Origin: Pseudomaricurvus sp033283335
GTDB lineage: Bacteria > Pseudomonadota > Gammaproteobacteria > Pseudomonadales > Cellvibrionaceae
Reading direction: 5' to 3'
Length of the DNA: 64,000 nucleotides
NCBI GenBank assembly: GCA_033283335.1
Contig: JAWMQP010000003.1
Coordinates: 372,001-436,000, forward strand
Made by a program: the position numbers and the translations under genes
Shown here: positions 16,426 through 24,423 of the stretch, in pieces
Layout: each line of letters opens with the position of its first letter
How positions within the stretch are numbered: position 1 is the first letter of the stretch
The notes under the pieces: generated by a model
Seen by the model: the letters and a program-made list of their open reading frames with translations, nothing else
The model's database searches: none
Told to the model about the DNA's origin: nothing

Positions 16426-16992
16426 GTGGAACTGGCTGTTGAAAACGAGGATCTGGTGTGGAAGCTGGACAGCTTCAATAAGCGCAAGCGCGCCATTCGG
16501 TTTGCGTTGGGGTTTGAAAACAGGATTTGCATTTACTCGGAAGCAAAACAAGAACTCTACACCAACTACAATCTCTTCCCGCTGCGTGACGACCAGAATC
16601 AATTAATTGTATTGCCCAATCCTTATGCCAGGCGGGAAACCTATCACGGCTTGCCGGCGTCGGCGGTGACAGCCACCGGGTTGCACATCATTGGCGGTGA
16701 TATGGTGGGGAAGCAGGGGTTGGTTCTGTTGATCCCTTTCAAGGGAGATGGCAGTCGTACACGTTACCGGGCAGTGCCATTGCAGGTGGGACTCGGGGCG
16801 ATCAACCGACAGCGGCCGGATAATCGCCCGTTGCTGCCGGTGCTGAAAAAAGGCGATCTTCGTGAGCTGGAATCCCAGACCCCCTGCTTGCACTTGCACT
16901 GTCTCCACCTGGACCGCTTAGGGCATTTGACGCCGCTGGAGCGACAGGGCATCCAGCGGGCAATCCTTGAGAGACTGAGTAAGATCAGTTAA
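16426..16992 (+). CDS. Conserved-looking hypothetical protein
   Basis: A 188-residue soluble protein with no recognised domain. I choose GTG at 16426 because GGGAGAGGG stands about 5 bases upstream; an upstream in-frame GTG at 16372 has no ribosome site. Visible features are a basic N-terminal stretch (NKRKRAIRFALGFENR), a central glycine-rich part (GLHIIGGDMVGKQGLVLLI) and a Cys/His-rich segment near the C-terminus (CLHLHCLHLDRLGHL) that might bind metal. Its end overlaps the convergent aminotransferase by 8 bases. Confidence 0.65.
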   Translation: MELAVENEDLVWKLDSFNKRKRAIRFALGFENRICIYSEAKQELYTNYNLFPLRDDQNQLIVLPNPYARRETYHGLPASAVTATGLHIIGGDMVGKQGLVLLIPFKGDGSRTRYRAVPLQVGLGAINRQRPDNRPLLPVLKKGDLRELESQTPCLHLHCLHLDRLGHLTPLERQGIQRAILERLSKIS

Positions 16993-18259
16993 GACGTGTG
17001 CGAACAGACGCCAGTTTGACACATACCTCAAACACCTTCATGGCCTGATCCACTTCAGCCACAGTGGGGACTGTGGGAGCCAGGCGGATATTGCGGTCTT
17101 CAGGGTCTTTACCGTACGGAAAAGTGGCGCCGGCCGGGGTCAGCTTGACGCCCGCGTCGGCGGCCAGCTTGACGACTGCCTGGGCACAACCCGGCTGGGT
17201 GTCGAATGAAATGAAGTAGCCGCCAACGGGCTTTTCCCAGCTGCCCAGGTCCGTATCACCAAACGAGCGATCCAGATTCTCAAGCACGCAGTCAAAGCGG
17301 GGCTGAATGACCTGGGCGTGCTTTTTCATGTGTGCTGCCAGGGCAGTCGTGTCGGGCAGCAGGCGCATATGGCGCAGTTGGTTTACCTTGTCCGGACCGA
17401 TGGTGCAGGTGCCCAGAGCGGCCTTAAAGCCTGCCAGGTTGGCTTTGGAGGCTGCCAAAAATGCAACCCCCGAGCCGGCATGGGTGATTTTGGAGGTAGA
17501 GGCAAACTGTAAAACGCTGTCTTCCGTGCCGTGTTGGCGGCAGGCGTCAGCAATATTGGCCAGCGTGGGCGGGTTGTCCACCAGGTCGTGGACCACATAG
17601 GCGTTATCCCAGAAAACGCGGAAGTGCGGATTGGCCATGTTGCCCAGCTGGGCAATGCGATCAACGGTTTCGTCACTGTATACGACACCGGTGGGGTTGG
17701 AGTATTTGGGGACACACCACATGCCGACAATGCTCTGATCGTTACGTATCAGCGCTTCAACCTGGTCCATGTCAGGACCGGTAGAGAGCATGGGAACTGT
17801 GATCATCTCAATACCCAGTTGCTCACAGATGGTGTAATGACGATCATAACCGGGCACCGGGCAGAGGAACTTGATGGCTCCCAGGTTTTTCCAGGCGCTA
17901 TCAGCGCCCGTCAGGCCAAATTGGTGGGCAAACTGCATGGCCTGGAACATCAGGGTCAGGCTGCTGTTACCGCCGGCCAGAATTTCGTCGACGCTAACCT
18001 GCAGGATGTCGGCGCCCAGCTGTTTGGCTTCACCAATACCATCGAGACCGCCGTAGTTGCGCACATCGGTACCGTCGGCGGCAAAGTAATCGCCCTTAAG
18101 AATGCCGTCCAGAGCGTCGGACAGGCTCAGCTGTTCGGCCGAGGGTTTGCCTCGGGTCAGATCCAGTTTAAGGGCCAGGTTTTGCAGTTGTTGATACTGT
18201 GCAGCCAGGTCGGCTTCCCACTGCTGAAGCTGTTCTGTAGTGGCTTGATCCAATTGCAA
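16985..18259 (-). CDS. PLP-dependent aminotransferase, aspartate aminotransferase class Ic
   Basis: A 424-residue fold-type I aminotransferase. The PLP lysine is in FASTSKITHAGSG; other PLP contacts are NPTGVVYS, FWDNAYVVHDL and RLAPTVP. The N-terminus (LDLTRGKPSAEQLSLSDALD) and overall length fit the compact class Ic aspartate aminotransferase family (Asp_aminotransf), distinct from AspC. Start is TTG at 18259, with GAGGA 9 bases upstream; no ATG occurs near. Likely transaminates aspartate/oxaloacetate with 2-oxoglutarate. It sits where bfrB stands in Pseudomonas, next to bfd. Confidence 0.88.
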   Translation of the reverse strand: MQLDQATTEQLQQWEADLAAQYQQLQNLALKLDLTRGKPSAEQLSLSDALDGILKGDYFAADGTDVRNYGGLDGIGEAKQLGADILQVSVDEILAGGNSSLTLMFQAMQFAHQFGLTGADSAWKNLGAIKFLCPVPGYDRHYTICEQLGIEMITVPMLSTGPDMDQVEALIRNDQSIVGMWCVPKYSNPTGVVYSDETVDRIAQLGNMANPHFRVFWDNAYVVHDLVDNPPTLANIADACRQHGTEDSVLQFASTSKITHAGSGVAFLAASKANLAGFKAALGTCTIGPDKVNQLRHMRLLPDTTALAAHMKKHAQVIQPRFDCVLENLDRSFGDTDLGSWEKPVGGYFISFDTQPGCAQAVVKLAADAGVKLTPAGATFPYGKDPEDRNIRLAPTVPTVAEVDQAMKVFEVCVKLASVRTRLN

Positions 18260-18442
18260 GGTCGTATATCCTCAAGATGAGCCAGTGCCCCGAGTCATGG
18301 GGGGTGGCGGACAAAAGTGGCCGCATTATACCCGCTTAGGTGGGGCGAGAGAAAGTGTCTCTATGGTTGACAATGTAGTTGGCTGAACACCCTTTGCAAG
18401 GAAGAAATAGGCGTTAGCCACTGGGACTTGGAGAGGCTAAAT

Positions 18443-18474
18443 CGGCCCGTGGATGGCGAAAAAGCCAGGGGCCG
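18443..18474 (-). terminator. Hairpin downstream of bfd, weak terminator
   Basis: Outer arms CGGCCC (18443-18448) and GGGCCG (18469-18474), with an inner stem TGGC/GCCA around GAAAAA, lie 30 bases past the bfd stop. No T run follows on the minus strand, so termination would be weak or rho-dependent. Confidence 0.35.
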
Positions 18475-18504
18475 ATGAGGGAAGTTGGCAGTAGGGAGCG
18501 GGAT

Positions 18505-18714
18505 TCAGTTAACCGCGTAAAACAGGTTTTCCTGTTCTTGGGCTGTGGGTGCAGACAGAGTTTCTTCGACAATCTGCTTGGTCATGATGCCGCACTTGCC
18601 GCACTGATTCATCACGCCCAGCTGTTTGCGCACTTCACGCAGGCTGGAGGCGCCACCGAAAACGGCGTCTTTAATCTGGTTGTCAGTAATACCTTTGCAG
18701 AGACAAACGTACAT
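18505..18714 (-). CDS. bfd: Bacterioferritin-associated ferredoxin
   Basis: A 69-residue [2Fe-2S] protein that docks on bacterioferritin and donates electrons to release stored iron. The four cluster Cys are visible: C4 and C6 (MYVCLCKGIT) and C38 and C41 (NQCGKCG), the CxC...CxxC pattern of Bfd. I choose ATG at 18714 with GGAG just upstream; the frame is open 42 bases further but not conserved. No bacterioferritin gene is adjacent. A perfect 7-1-7 inverted repeat lies about 125 bases upstream. Confidence 0.93.
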   Translation of the reverse strand: MYVCLCKGITDNQIKDAVFGGASSLREVRKQLGVMNQCGKCGIMTKQIVEETLSAPTAQEQENLFYAVN

Positions 18715-18836
18715 GGCTCCAAGCTCTCTCGTAACGGCTGTGCGGTTTGCGGCCATCCCTAAAGCTGCAGCCCCCTGTGGGCATGCTATAGCAGTGATAG
18801 CCGTTGTTTATGGGCTAGATATTAGTGCTAACGAGA

Positions 18837-18851
18837 ATTGTTGTCAACAAT
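18837..18851. promoter_or_regulatory. Inverted repeat upstream of bfd (possible Fur-type operator)
   Basis: ATTGTTG (18837-18843), T, CAACAAT (18845-18851): a perfect 7-1-7 dyad. Just beside it the minus strand reads AACAATTCTCGTTAGCA, which has partial likeness to marine gammaproteobacterial Fur boxes. bfd is commonly Fur-regulated. Identity of the regulator is a guess; the dyad itself is certain. Confidence 0.4.
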
Positions 18852-19035
18852 GTTTGAGAGTGTTTCCCATTTGTATTTGAATAATAAATCCGTCGCACCA
18901 ATCATTTTGTTCTTAACGACATTTGTTGGCCGGGCCCCCAGGGATTGGTGGTTCCTTGGGCAATCTGGTGATGGGGTGAGCGGTAATAAAAGCGATATAA
19001 AAAATTAATGGGACTCCCCTGGGGGGCTGTGTATC

Positions 19036-19072
19036 ATAGCCAGCGTCTATCGAGGCCTTAGTTTGTTATAGG
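19036..19072 (+). promoter_or_regulatory. OxyR-like binding site upstream of peroxiredoxin
   Basis: The pattern is ATAG (19036-19039), 7 bases, CTAT (19047-19050), 7 bases, TTAG (19058-19061), 7 bases, TAGG. OxyR tetramers bind four ATAG/CTAT quarter-sites spaced by 7 bases; two match exactly, one differs by one base and the fourth is poor. It lies about 120 bases upstream of the peroxiredoxin ATG, consistent with activation by peroxide. Confidence 0.5.
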
Positions 19073-19193
19073 TTGAAAAATTCACCAATAAGAGGACTAT
19101 GACCTCTGGCAAAATTTCTCGGTAGCAGTTTGTTTGACTGCTGCTAAGTTTATATCTCGACCTTCAATGCTCTAAATCTTAGGGAGAATTACT

Positions 19194-19799
19194 ATGGGCG
19201 TATTAGTAAGCAAGCCGGCTCCAGACTTTACTGCAGCCGCTGTGTTGGGTAGCGGTGAAATTGTTGACGCGTTTACCCTGTCCGAAGCCATCAAAGGCAA
19301 AAAAGCCGTTATCTTTTTCTACCCTCTGGACTTTACTTTCGTATGTCCTTCTGAATTGCTGGCTTTCGACCACCGTTATGAAGAGTTCCAAAAGCGCGGT
19401 GTTGAAGTGATCGGTGTTTCCATCGACTCCCAGTTCAGTCACAACGCCTGGCGCAATACCCCTGTGAACGAAGGTGGTATCGGTCCTGTAAAATACACCC
19501 TGGTTGCCGACACCAAGCACGAAATCTGTCAGGCTTACGACGTTGAGTTTGCCGATGCCGGTGTGGCCTTCCGCGGTTCTTTCCTGATCGACGAAGACGG
19601 TGTGGTTCGTCACCAGGTGGTTAACGATCTGCCTCTGGGCCGTAATGTTGACGAAATGCTGCGCATGGTAGACGCGCTGGCGTTCCACCAGGAGCACGGT
19701 GAAGTGTGCCCAGCTGGCTGGAAAGAAGGCGACAAAGGCATGACTGCTTCTCCAGACGGTGTTGCTGCTTACCTGAGCGAGAACGCTGACAAGCTGTAA
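19194..19799 (+). CDS. ahpC: Typical 2-Cys peroxiredoxin (AhpC/Prx1 type)
   Basis: A 201-residue thiol peroxidase that reduces H2O2 and organic peroxides in the cytoplasm. The peroxidatic Cys51 is in DFTFVCPSE; the resolving Cys172 is in GEVCPAGW. The GGIG element and a YLS-like C-terminal helix (AAYLSENADKL) place it among eukaryote-like sensitive typical 2-Cys Prx/AhpC. GGGAGA stands 8 bases before the ATG, and codon use is clean, suggesting high expression. A candidate OxyR site lies upstream and a strong terminator follows. Pseudomonas has the orthologous gene in the same place between rnt and bfd. Confidence 0.93.
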   Translation: MGVLVSKPAPDFTAAAVLGSGEIVDAFTLSEAIKGKKAVIFFYPLDFTFVCPSELLAFDHRYEEFQKRGVEVIGVSIDSQFSHNAWRNTPVNEGGIGPVKYTLVADTKHEICQAYDVEFADAGVAFRGSFLIDEDGVVRHQVVNDLPLGRNVDEMLRMVDALAFHQEHGEVCPAGWKEGDKGMTASPDGVAAYLSENADKL

Positions 19800-19817
19800 T
19801 CACAGTGAGTCGAGCAT

Positions 19818-19846
19818 AAAAAAACCACCTTCGGGTGGTTTTTTTA
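19818..19846 (+). terminator. Rho-independent terminator after peroxiredoxin
   Basis: A-run, AACCACC, TTCG tetraloop, GGTGGTT, T-run. The symmetric A/T flanks make it work in both directions, so it can also end the pyrC-rnt transcript arriving on the minus strand. Confidence 0.92.
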
Positions 19847-19867
19847 TGTCTGCGGTTTGTGACTTGC

Positions 19868-20518
19868 TCAGGCCAAAGGCCAGCCGCCCAGTTGCCGCCA
19901 TCTGTTAACGATCATGCAGAACAGGTCTGCGGTTTTTTCGGCGTCGTAAGCGGCGGAATGGGCCTGGCTGTTGGAGAACTCAATACCGGCCACCTGGCAG
20001 GTCTTGGCCAGAACGGTCTGGCCGAACGCCAGGCCGCTGAGGGTGGCGGTATCAAAGCAGCTGAAAGGGTGGAACGGGTTGCGCTTGATGCCGCAGCGGT
20101 CGGTGGCGGCATTGATAAAGCCCAGGTCGAAATGGGCATTGTGGGCCACCATCACGGCGCGGGTGCAGCCGTGTTCCTTAACCGCCCGGCGCACGCTTTT
20201 GAACAGCTCGGGCAGCACCATCATTTCCGGCATGGCGGGACGCTCCGGGCACTCGAGGTCAATGCCGGTGAAATCCAGCGCCGATTGCTCAATATTGGCC
20301 CCTTCAAACGGCTCGATATGGAAATCAAAGGTTTCATGGCGGTGCAGCAGGCCCTCGTCGTCCATTCGCAGCGTCACGGCCGCAACCTCCAGCAGAGCGT
20401 CGGTGTCGGCATTAAAGCCACCGGTCTCCACGTCCACGATAACGGGCAAAAAGCCCCGGAAACGCTGGGCCAGAGGGGATTTGGTGGTGTCGAGATCGTG
20501 CTCAACAACGGGTTCCAT
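19868..20518 (-). CDS. rnt: Ribonuclease T
   Basis: A 216-residue 3'-5' exoribonuclease that trims tRNA CCA ends and matures stable RNAs. DEDDh exonuclease motifs: Exo I VDVETGGFN, Exo II AHNAHFDLGF, Exo III HSAAYDAEKTAD. Start ATG at 20518 gives the family length (about 210-225). It lies 19 bases behind the pyrC stop on the same strand, so the two are probably cotranscribed, as in Pseudomonas. Confidence 0.95.
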   Translation of the reverse strand: MEPVVEHDLDTTKSPLAQRFRGFLPVIVDVETGGFNADTDALLEVAAVTLRMDDEGLLHRHETFDFHIEPFEGANIEQSALDFTGIDLECPERPAMPEMMVLPELFKSVRRAVKEHGCTRAVMVAHNAHFDLGFINAATDRCGIKRNPFHPFSCFDTATLSGLAFGQTVLAKTCQVAGIEFSNSQAHSAAYDAEKTADLFCMIVNRWRQLGGWPLA

Positions 20519-20537
20519 GGTGGTCACAGGGGGTTCC

Positions 20538-21581
20538 TTACGCAGTTCGCTTCCAGTGGAGGGTTTCGCCGGCCAGCAGTGGAGCCAGTTCGTCATCGCC
20601 CAGGGGCAGGCTTGCCGGCACCTGCCAATCGGTTTTGGTGAGGGTGATGGTGTCGGTATTGCGGGGCAGTCCGTAGAAGTCGGGGCCGAAGACGCTGGCA
20701 AAGTTTTCCAGCTTGTCGAGGGCGTTGGCATCCTCAAACGCCTGGGCGTAGAGCTCAATGGCGTGGTAGGCGGTGTAGGCGCCAGCACAGCCACAGGCCG
20801 CTTCTTTCTTGTTGCGGGCGTGGGGGGCGGAGTCGGTACCGAGGAAGAATTTCGGACTGCCGCTGGTGGCCGCCTCAATCAGTGCCTGCTGATGGATGTT
20901 GCGCTTGAGTATGGGCAGGCAGTAATAATGAGGGCGAATGCCGCCGGCCAGCATATGGTTACGGTTAAACAGCAGGTGGTGAGCGGTAATGGTGGCTGCC
21001 AGGTTGCCGCCTGCCTGGGCGACAAATTCGGCCGCGTCTTTGGTGGTGATGTGCTCCAGCACCATTTTCAAATCGGGGAATTGCGTTTCCAGATCCACCA
21101 GGGTTCGATCGATAAAGACCTTTTCCCGATCGAAGATGTCGATGTCACTGTCGGTTACCTCACCGTGCATCAAAAAGCGGATGCCGTGTTCCTGCATGGC
21201 TTCAAGAGCCGGATAACACTTTTTCAGGTCGGTCACACCGGAGTCGGAGTTGGTGGTGGCGCCGGCCGGGTAGAGTTTGCAGGCCACCACGCCGGCGGCC
21301 TTCGCCTCGGCAATCTGCTCGGGGGTGGTGTTGTCGGTCAGGTAGATGACCATCAGCGGCTCAAAGTCACTGCCGGCAGGCAGTTGGGCCTGGATGCGGG
21401 ATTTGTAGCCGAGGGCCTGTTCGGCGGTCAAGACCGGTGGCACAAGGTTGGGCATGATAATGGCCCGGCCAAAGGTTTTGGCGACATCGGGGACCGTGTG
21501 TTGCAGGGCCTGGCCATCACGCAGGTGAAGATGCCAGTCGTCTGGGCGCAGAAGTGTCAGGGTGTCGGACGTCTGGGGCAT
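20538..21581 (-). CDS. pyrC: Dihydroorotase, class II
   Basis: A 347-residue zinc amidohydrolase converting carbamoyl-aspartate to dihydroorotate in pyrimidine synthesis. Metal ligands are in DDWHLHLRDG; the carboxylated lysine region is CKLYPAGATTNS, with further ligands in MHGE, LEHITTKDA and GTDSAPH. Full length compared with E. coli PyrC (348). First gene of a pyrC-rnt unit; divergent from motY. Confidence 0.96.
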   Translation of the reverse strand: MPQTSDTLTLLRPDDWHLHLRDGQALQHTVPDVAKTFGRAIIMPNLVPPVLTAEQALGYKSRIQAQLPAGSDFEPLMVIYLTDNTTPEQIAEAKAAGVVACKLYPAGATTNSDSGVTDLKKCYPALEAMQEHGIRFLMHGEVTDSDIDIFDREKVFIDRTLVDLETQFPDLKMVLEHITTKDAAEFVAQAGGNLAATITAHHLLFNRNHMLAGGIRPHYYCLPILKRNIHQQALIEAATSGSPKFFLGTDSAPHARNKKEAACGCAGAYTAYHAIELYAQAFEDANALDKLENFASVFGPDFYGLPRNTDTITLTKTDWQVPASLPLGDDELAPLLAGETLHWKRTA

Positions 21582-21740
21582 GTGGGGGCTCCTGTATCAA
21601 GCAAATCGGTCGCCAGGCAGTTCGGTTGCGCAGCGCGGCACAAGGGGGCGCATCCTACCGAAAAACGGCGTTAAAGCACAGGCTTGGCGCGCCGATAGTT
21701 AGCATATCACGTGCATCCTTTATCCGTTTGGTGATTGCTT

Positions 21741-22688
21741 ATGGCAGGCGTTCAGGCTTCCGCGAAGCCTTGTTATTCCCTTTTTTCCAGCAAAAAGCTG
21801 GCCTTTTCCCGATGGCTGGCGCTTATTGCCTTGTGCTTGCCCCTGCTTGCGATGGCCAAGCCGTTTCAGACTGCGCTGGATGAGTCGAGCTGGTCAACGG
21901 AGGGGTCCGTATTTCAGTGTCGAATGTTGCACAGAGTGCCTTACTACGGCGAGGCTGTGTTTGAGCAGCGAGCCGGTGAGTCGCCTCGATTTCGCTTGAA
22001 GTCGAATTCTCCGCGCTTGTCGACCGGTGAGGCGTCCCTGGTCTCGAGGCCGCCAGTATGGAAGCCTGGCGGGGTGGTTCGTGATCTGGGGTATGTGCCG
22101 GTTGAGCAGGGCGATGAGCCGGTCAGTCTGGATGAGCGTGGTGCACAGCGGTTGTTGGCGGAGCTGTTCGCGGGCCAGGATGTCGCTTTCACTCGCATGC
22201 CCTGGTATGACGAGCAGTCGGCGGTGCGGGTTATGCTGAGTCCGGTTAACTTCCGCCTGGCTTATCAGCAGTACCTGGGCTGTCAGGCACAATTATTGCC
22301 AGTGAATTTTGATCAAATTCGACGAACGGCGGTGTTTTTTCCGGTGGGGAGTGATGAGCTGCCTGTCTCCGAATTGAAAAAGCTCGATCAGATTGCCCTT
22401 TATGTGAAGGCGGATGAGCGGGTTCAGTCCTTCTTTGTTGATGGTCATACGGACAGTCAGGGCAGTCGCTCAGACAACCTGGCATTGTCACAGCGGCGCG
22501 CGCAGCAGGTGACTGAACTGCTAATAGAGCGGGGCATCCCTGCGGATCGCATTACCAGTCGCTGGCACGGTGAGCGTTATCCGGTGGCGACTAACCGCAC
22601 AGTGCAGGGGCGGGCGGATAATCGACGGGTGACCATTCGCCTGCAGAAGGTGTCTCCAGAGCTGCAAAACATCAAGGCTGCCAATTGA
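21741..22688 (+). CDS. motY: MotY-like flagellar stator-ring protein (OmpA-type C-terminus)
   Basis: About 315 residues, exported. The signal peptide has a long n-region and core WLALIALCLPLLAMA. The N-terminal domain carries the MotY pattern SSWSTEGSVFQCRMLHRVPYYGEAVFEQRAG, quoted here in pieces: SSWSTEGS, CRMLHRVPYYGEAVF. The C-terminal OmpA peptidoglycan-binding domain has VDGHTDSQGSRSDN and LSQRRAQQV. MotY forms the T ring that anchors Na+-type flagellar stators. The ATG at 21741 has GGTGA 6 bases upstream. Position between pyrC and argG is the same as in Pseudomonas. Confidence 0.88.
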   Translation: MAGVQASAKPCYSLFSSKKLAFSRWLALIALCLPLLAMAKPFQTALDESSWSTEGSVFQCRMLHRVPYYGEAVFEQRAGESPRFRLKSNSPRLSTGEASLVSRPPVWKPGGVVRDLGYVPVEQGDEPVSLDERGAQRLLAELFAGQDVAFTRMPWYDEQSAVRVMLSPVNFRLAYQQYLGCQAQLLPVNFDQIRRTAVFFPVGSDELPVSELKKLDQIALYVKADERVQSFFVDGHTDSQGSRSDNLALSQRRAQQVTELLIERGIPADRITSRWHGERYPVATNRTVQGRADNRRVTIRLQKVSPELQNIKAAN

Positions 22689-22916
22689 TAGTCTGGGTGA
22701 CCTGATTGAACCCTCGGCAGTCTGGTTGAGAATTGCACAGCGGCAGAGTGGGGAACTACACTTTGCCTGTTTAATGCCGGTATTTCTCCGGAATAACCCT
22801 GCAATTGGCTGGGCTTTAGTGGCATTTAGAGCTACAATTCGCGCCCAAAATTTCCTCTGCCTGTGGCCACAAGTCACCGGCAGAACATTGACACCGTGAT
22901 TTGCGTTGGAGTGCCT

Positions 22917-24140
22917 ATGTCATCCGTCAATAAAGTCGTACTGGCTTATTCCGGGGGGTTAGATACCTCGGTTATCGTCAAATGGCTGCAAGAGACCTAC
23001 AACTGCGAGGTGGTGACCTTTACCGCTGACATTGGTCAGGGCGAAGAGGTGGAACCCGCTCGCGCCAAAGCGGAAGCGCTGGGCGTCAAAGAAATCTACA
23101 TTGACGACTTGCGGGAAGAGTTTGCCCGTGATTTCGTTTTTCCCATGTTTCGTGCCAACGCCATCTACGAAGGCGAGTACCTGCTGGGAACCTCGATTGC
23201 GCGGCCTTTGATTGCCAAGCGATTGATTGAAATTGCCCAGGAAACTGGCGCCGATGCCATTTCTCACGGTGCGACTGGTAAGGGTAATGACCAGGTGCGA
23301 TTTGAGCTGGGCGCCTACGCGTTGCTGCCGGGTATCCAGGTGATTGCGCCCTGGCGCGAGTGGGACCTGACGTCTCGCGAAACCCTGATGAAGTACTGCG
23401 AGCAGCACAATATCCCGGTCGATTTTGCCAGCAGCAAGAAAAAGTCTCCTTACTCCATGGACGCCAATTTGTTGCACATCTCTTATGAGGGCGGCAATCT
23501 GGAAGACCCTTGGTGGGAAGCTGATGACCCGGATATGTGGCGTTGGACTGTGGCACCGGAAGATGCCCCAGACCAGCCAACCTACCTGGTGCTGACTTAC
23601 GAAAAAGGTGACATCGTTGCCATTGACGGTGAGGCCATGAGCCCGGCCCAGGTGATGGAACACTTGAATAAGGTAGCCGGCGCCAACGGCGTGGGTCGTC
23701 TGGATATTGTTGAGAACCGTTATGTGGGAATGAAGTCCCGCGGTTGTTACGAAACGCCAGCCGGTACCGTGATGATGAAGGCGCATCGTGCCATTGAGTC
23801 ACTGACGCTAGACCGCGAAGCGGCCCACCTGAAAGATGAGCTGATGCCCAAATACGCCAAGCTGATTTACAACGGCTACTGGTGGAGCCCTGAGCGCAAA
23901 ATGCTGCAGGCGGCCATTGATGAGTCTCAGAAAGATGTCAAAGGCGACGTGCGTGTGAAACTCTATAAAGGGGCGGTTACGGCCGTCGGGCGTCGTTCTG
24001 AAAATAGCCTCTTCGACGAGAAAGTGGCGACCTTTGAAGACGATGCGGGTGCATACGATCAAAAAGATGCGGCGGGCTTTATTAAGCTGAACGCGCTGCG
24101 TTTGCGGATTGCGGCCAATAAAGGGCGCGATCTGAGTTAA
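22917..24140 (+). CDS. argG: Argininosuccinate synthase
   Basis: A 407-residue ATP-dependent ligase joining citrulline and aspartate in arginine synthesis. The ATP pyrophosphatase loop is LAYSGGLDTS; further signatures are SHGATGKGNDQVRFE and KKSPYSMDANLLH. ATG at 22917 (MSSVNKVVLAYSGG) has GGAG 6 bases upstream; upstream in-frame codons are not conserved. Its own leader carries a TACAAT-type -10 near 22832. Cytoplasmic. Confidence 0.97.
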   Translation: MSSVNKVVLAYSGGLDTSVIVKWLQETYNCEVVTFTADIGQGEEVEPARAKAEALGVKEIYIDDLREEFARDFVFPMFRANAIYEGEYLLGTSIARPLIAKRLIEIAQETGADAISHGATGKGNDQVRFELGAYALLPGIQVIAPWREWDLTSRETLMKYCEQHNIPVDFASSKKKSPYSMDANLLHISYEGGNLEDPWWEADDPDMWRWTVAPEDAPDQPTYLVLTYEKGDIVAIDGEAMSPAQVMEHLNKVAGANGVGRLDIVENRYVGMKSRGCYETPAGTVMMKAHRAIESLTLDREAAHLKDELMPKYAKLIYNGYWWSPERKMLQAAIDESQKDVKGDVRVKLYKGAVTAVGRRSENSLFDEKVATFEDDAGAYDQKDAAGFIKLNALRLRIAANKGRDLS

Positions 24141-24289
24141 TTTTCTGCGGTATTTACCGGCTGTTTCCGGGGTGGCGATAGCGCCTCGGAAGCAGGGGTG
24201 CGGTGTCAGTCTCGGATCAAGGCGGTTAGGTCAGGTGGGCTCAGTCTGGGCTGAGCAATAATTGTACAATGACCTACACTTCTGTGTAT

Positions 24290-24331
24290 TTGATTCACAT
24301 CAAGCACTGTGCCAGGTGAGCACGGCAGAAT
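24290..24331 (+). promoter_or_regulatory. FNR/Anr box and promoter of the cbb3 oxidase operon
   Basis: TTGATTCACATCAA (24290-24303) is a perfect FNR/Anr consensus (TTGAT N4 ATCAA). A -10 like CAGAAT at 24326-24331 predicts a start site near 24338, which would put the box centre at -41.5, the class II FNR activation geometry. A perfect palindrome ATTGTACAAT lies just upstream at 24261-24270. The rest of the 282-base leader shows nothing else that I recognise. Confidence 0.85.
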
Positions 24332-24423
24332 GGTGCAGTTTCCTTGGGGCGGCTGTACTGGATTAGCCGAATTTTCAATAACTTAACTTCCTTACTCTTT
24401 TAACACCAATTAGGAACGTCACT

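Noticed and set aside
19971..21674. A 567-codon open frame on the plus strand over rnt and pyrC
   Set aside because: Opposite two clear, conserved enzymes; content is Gly/Ser/Arg-rich with no domain. It is a shadow.
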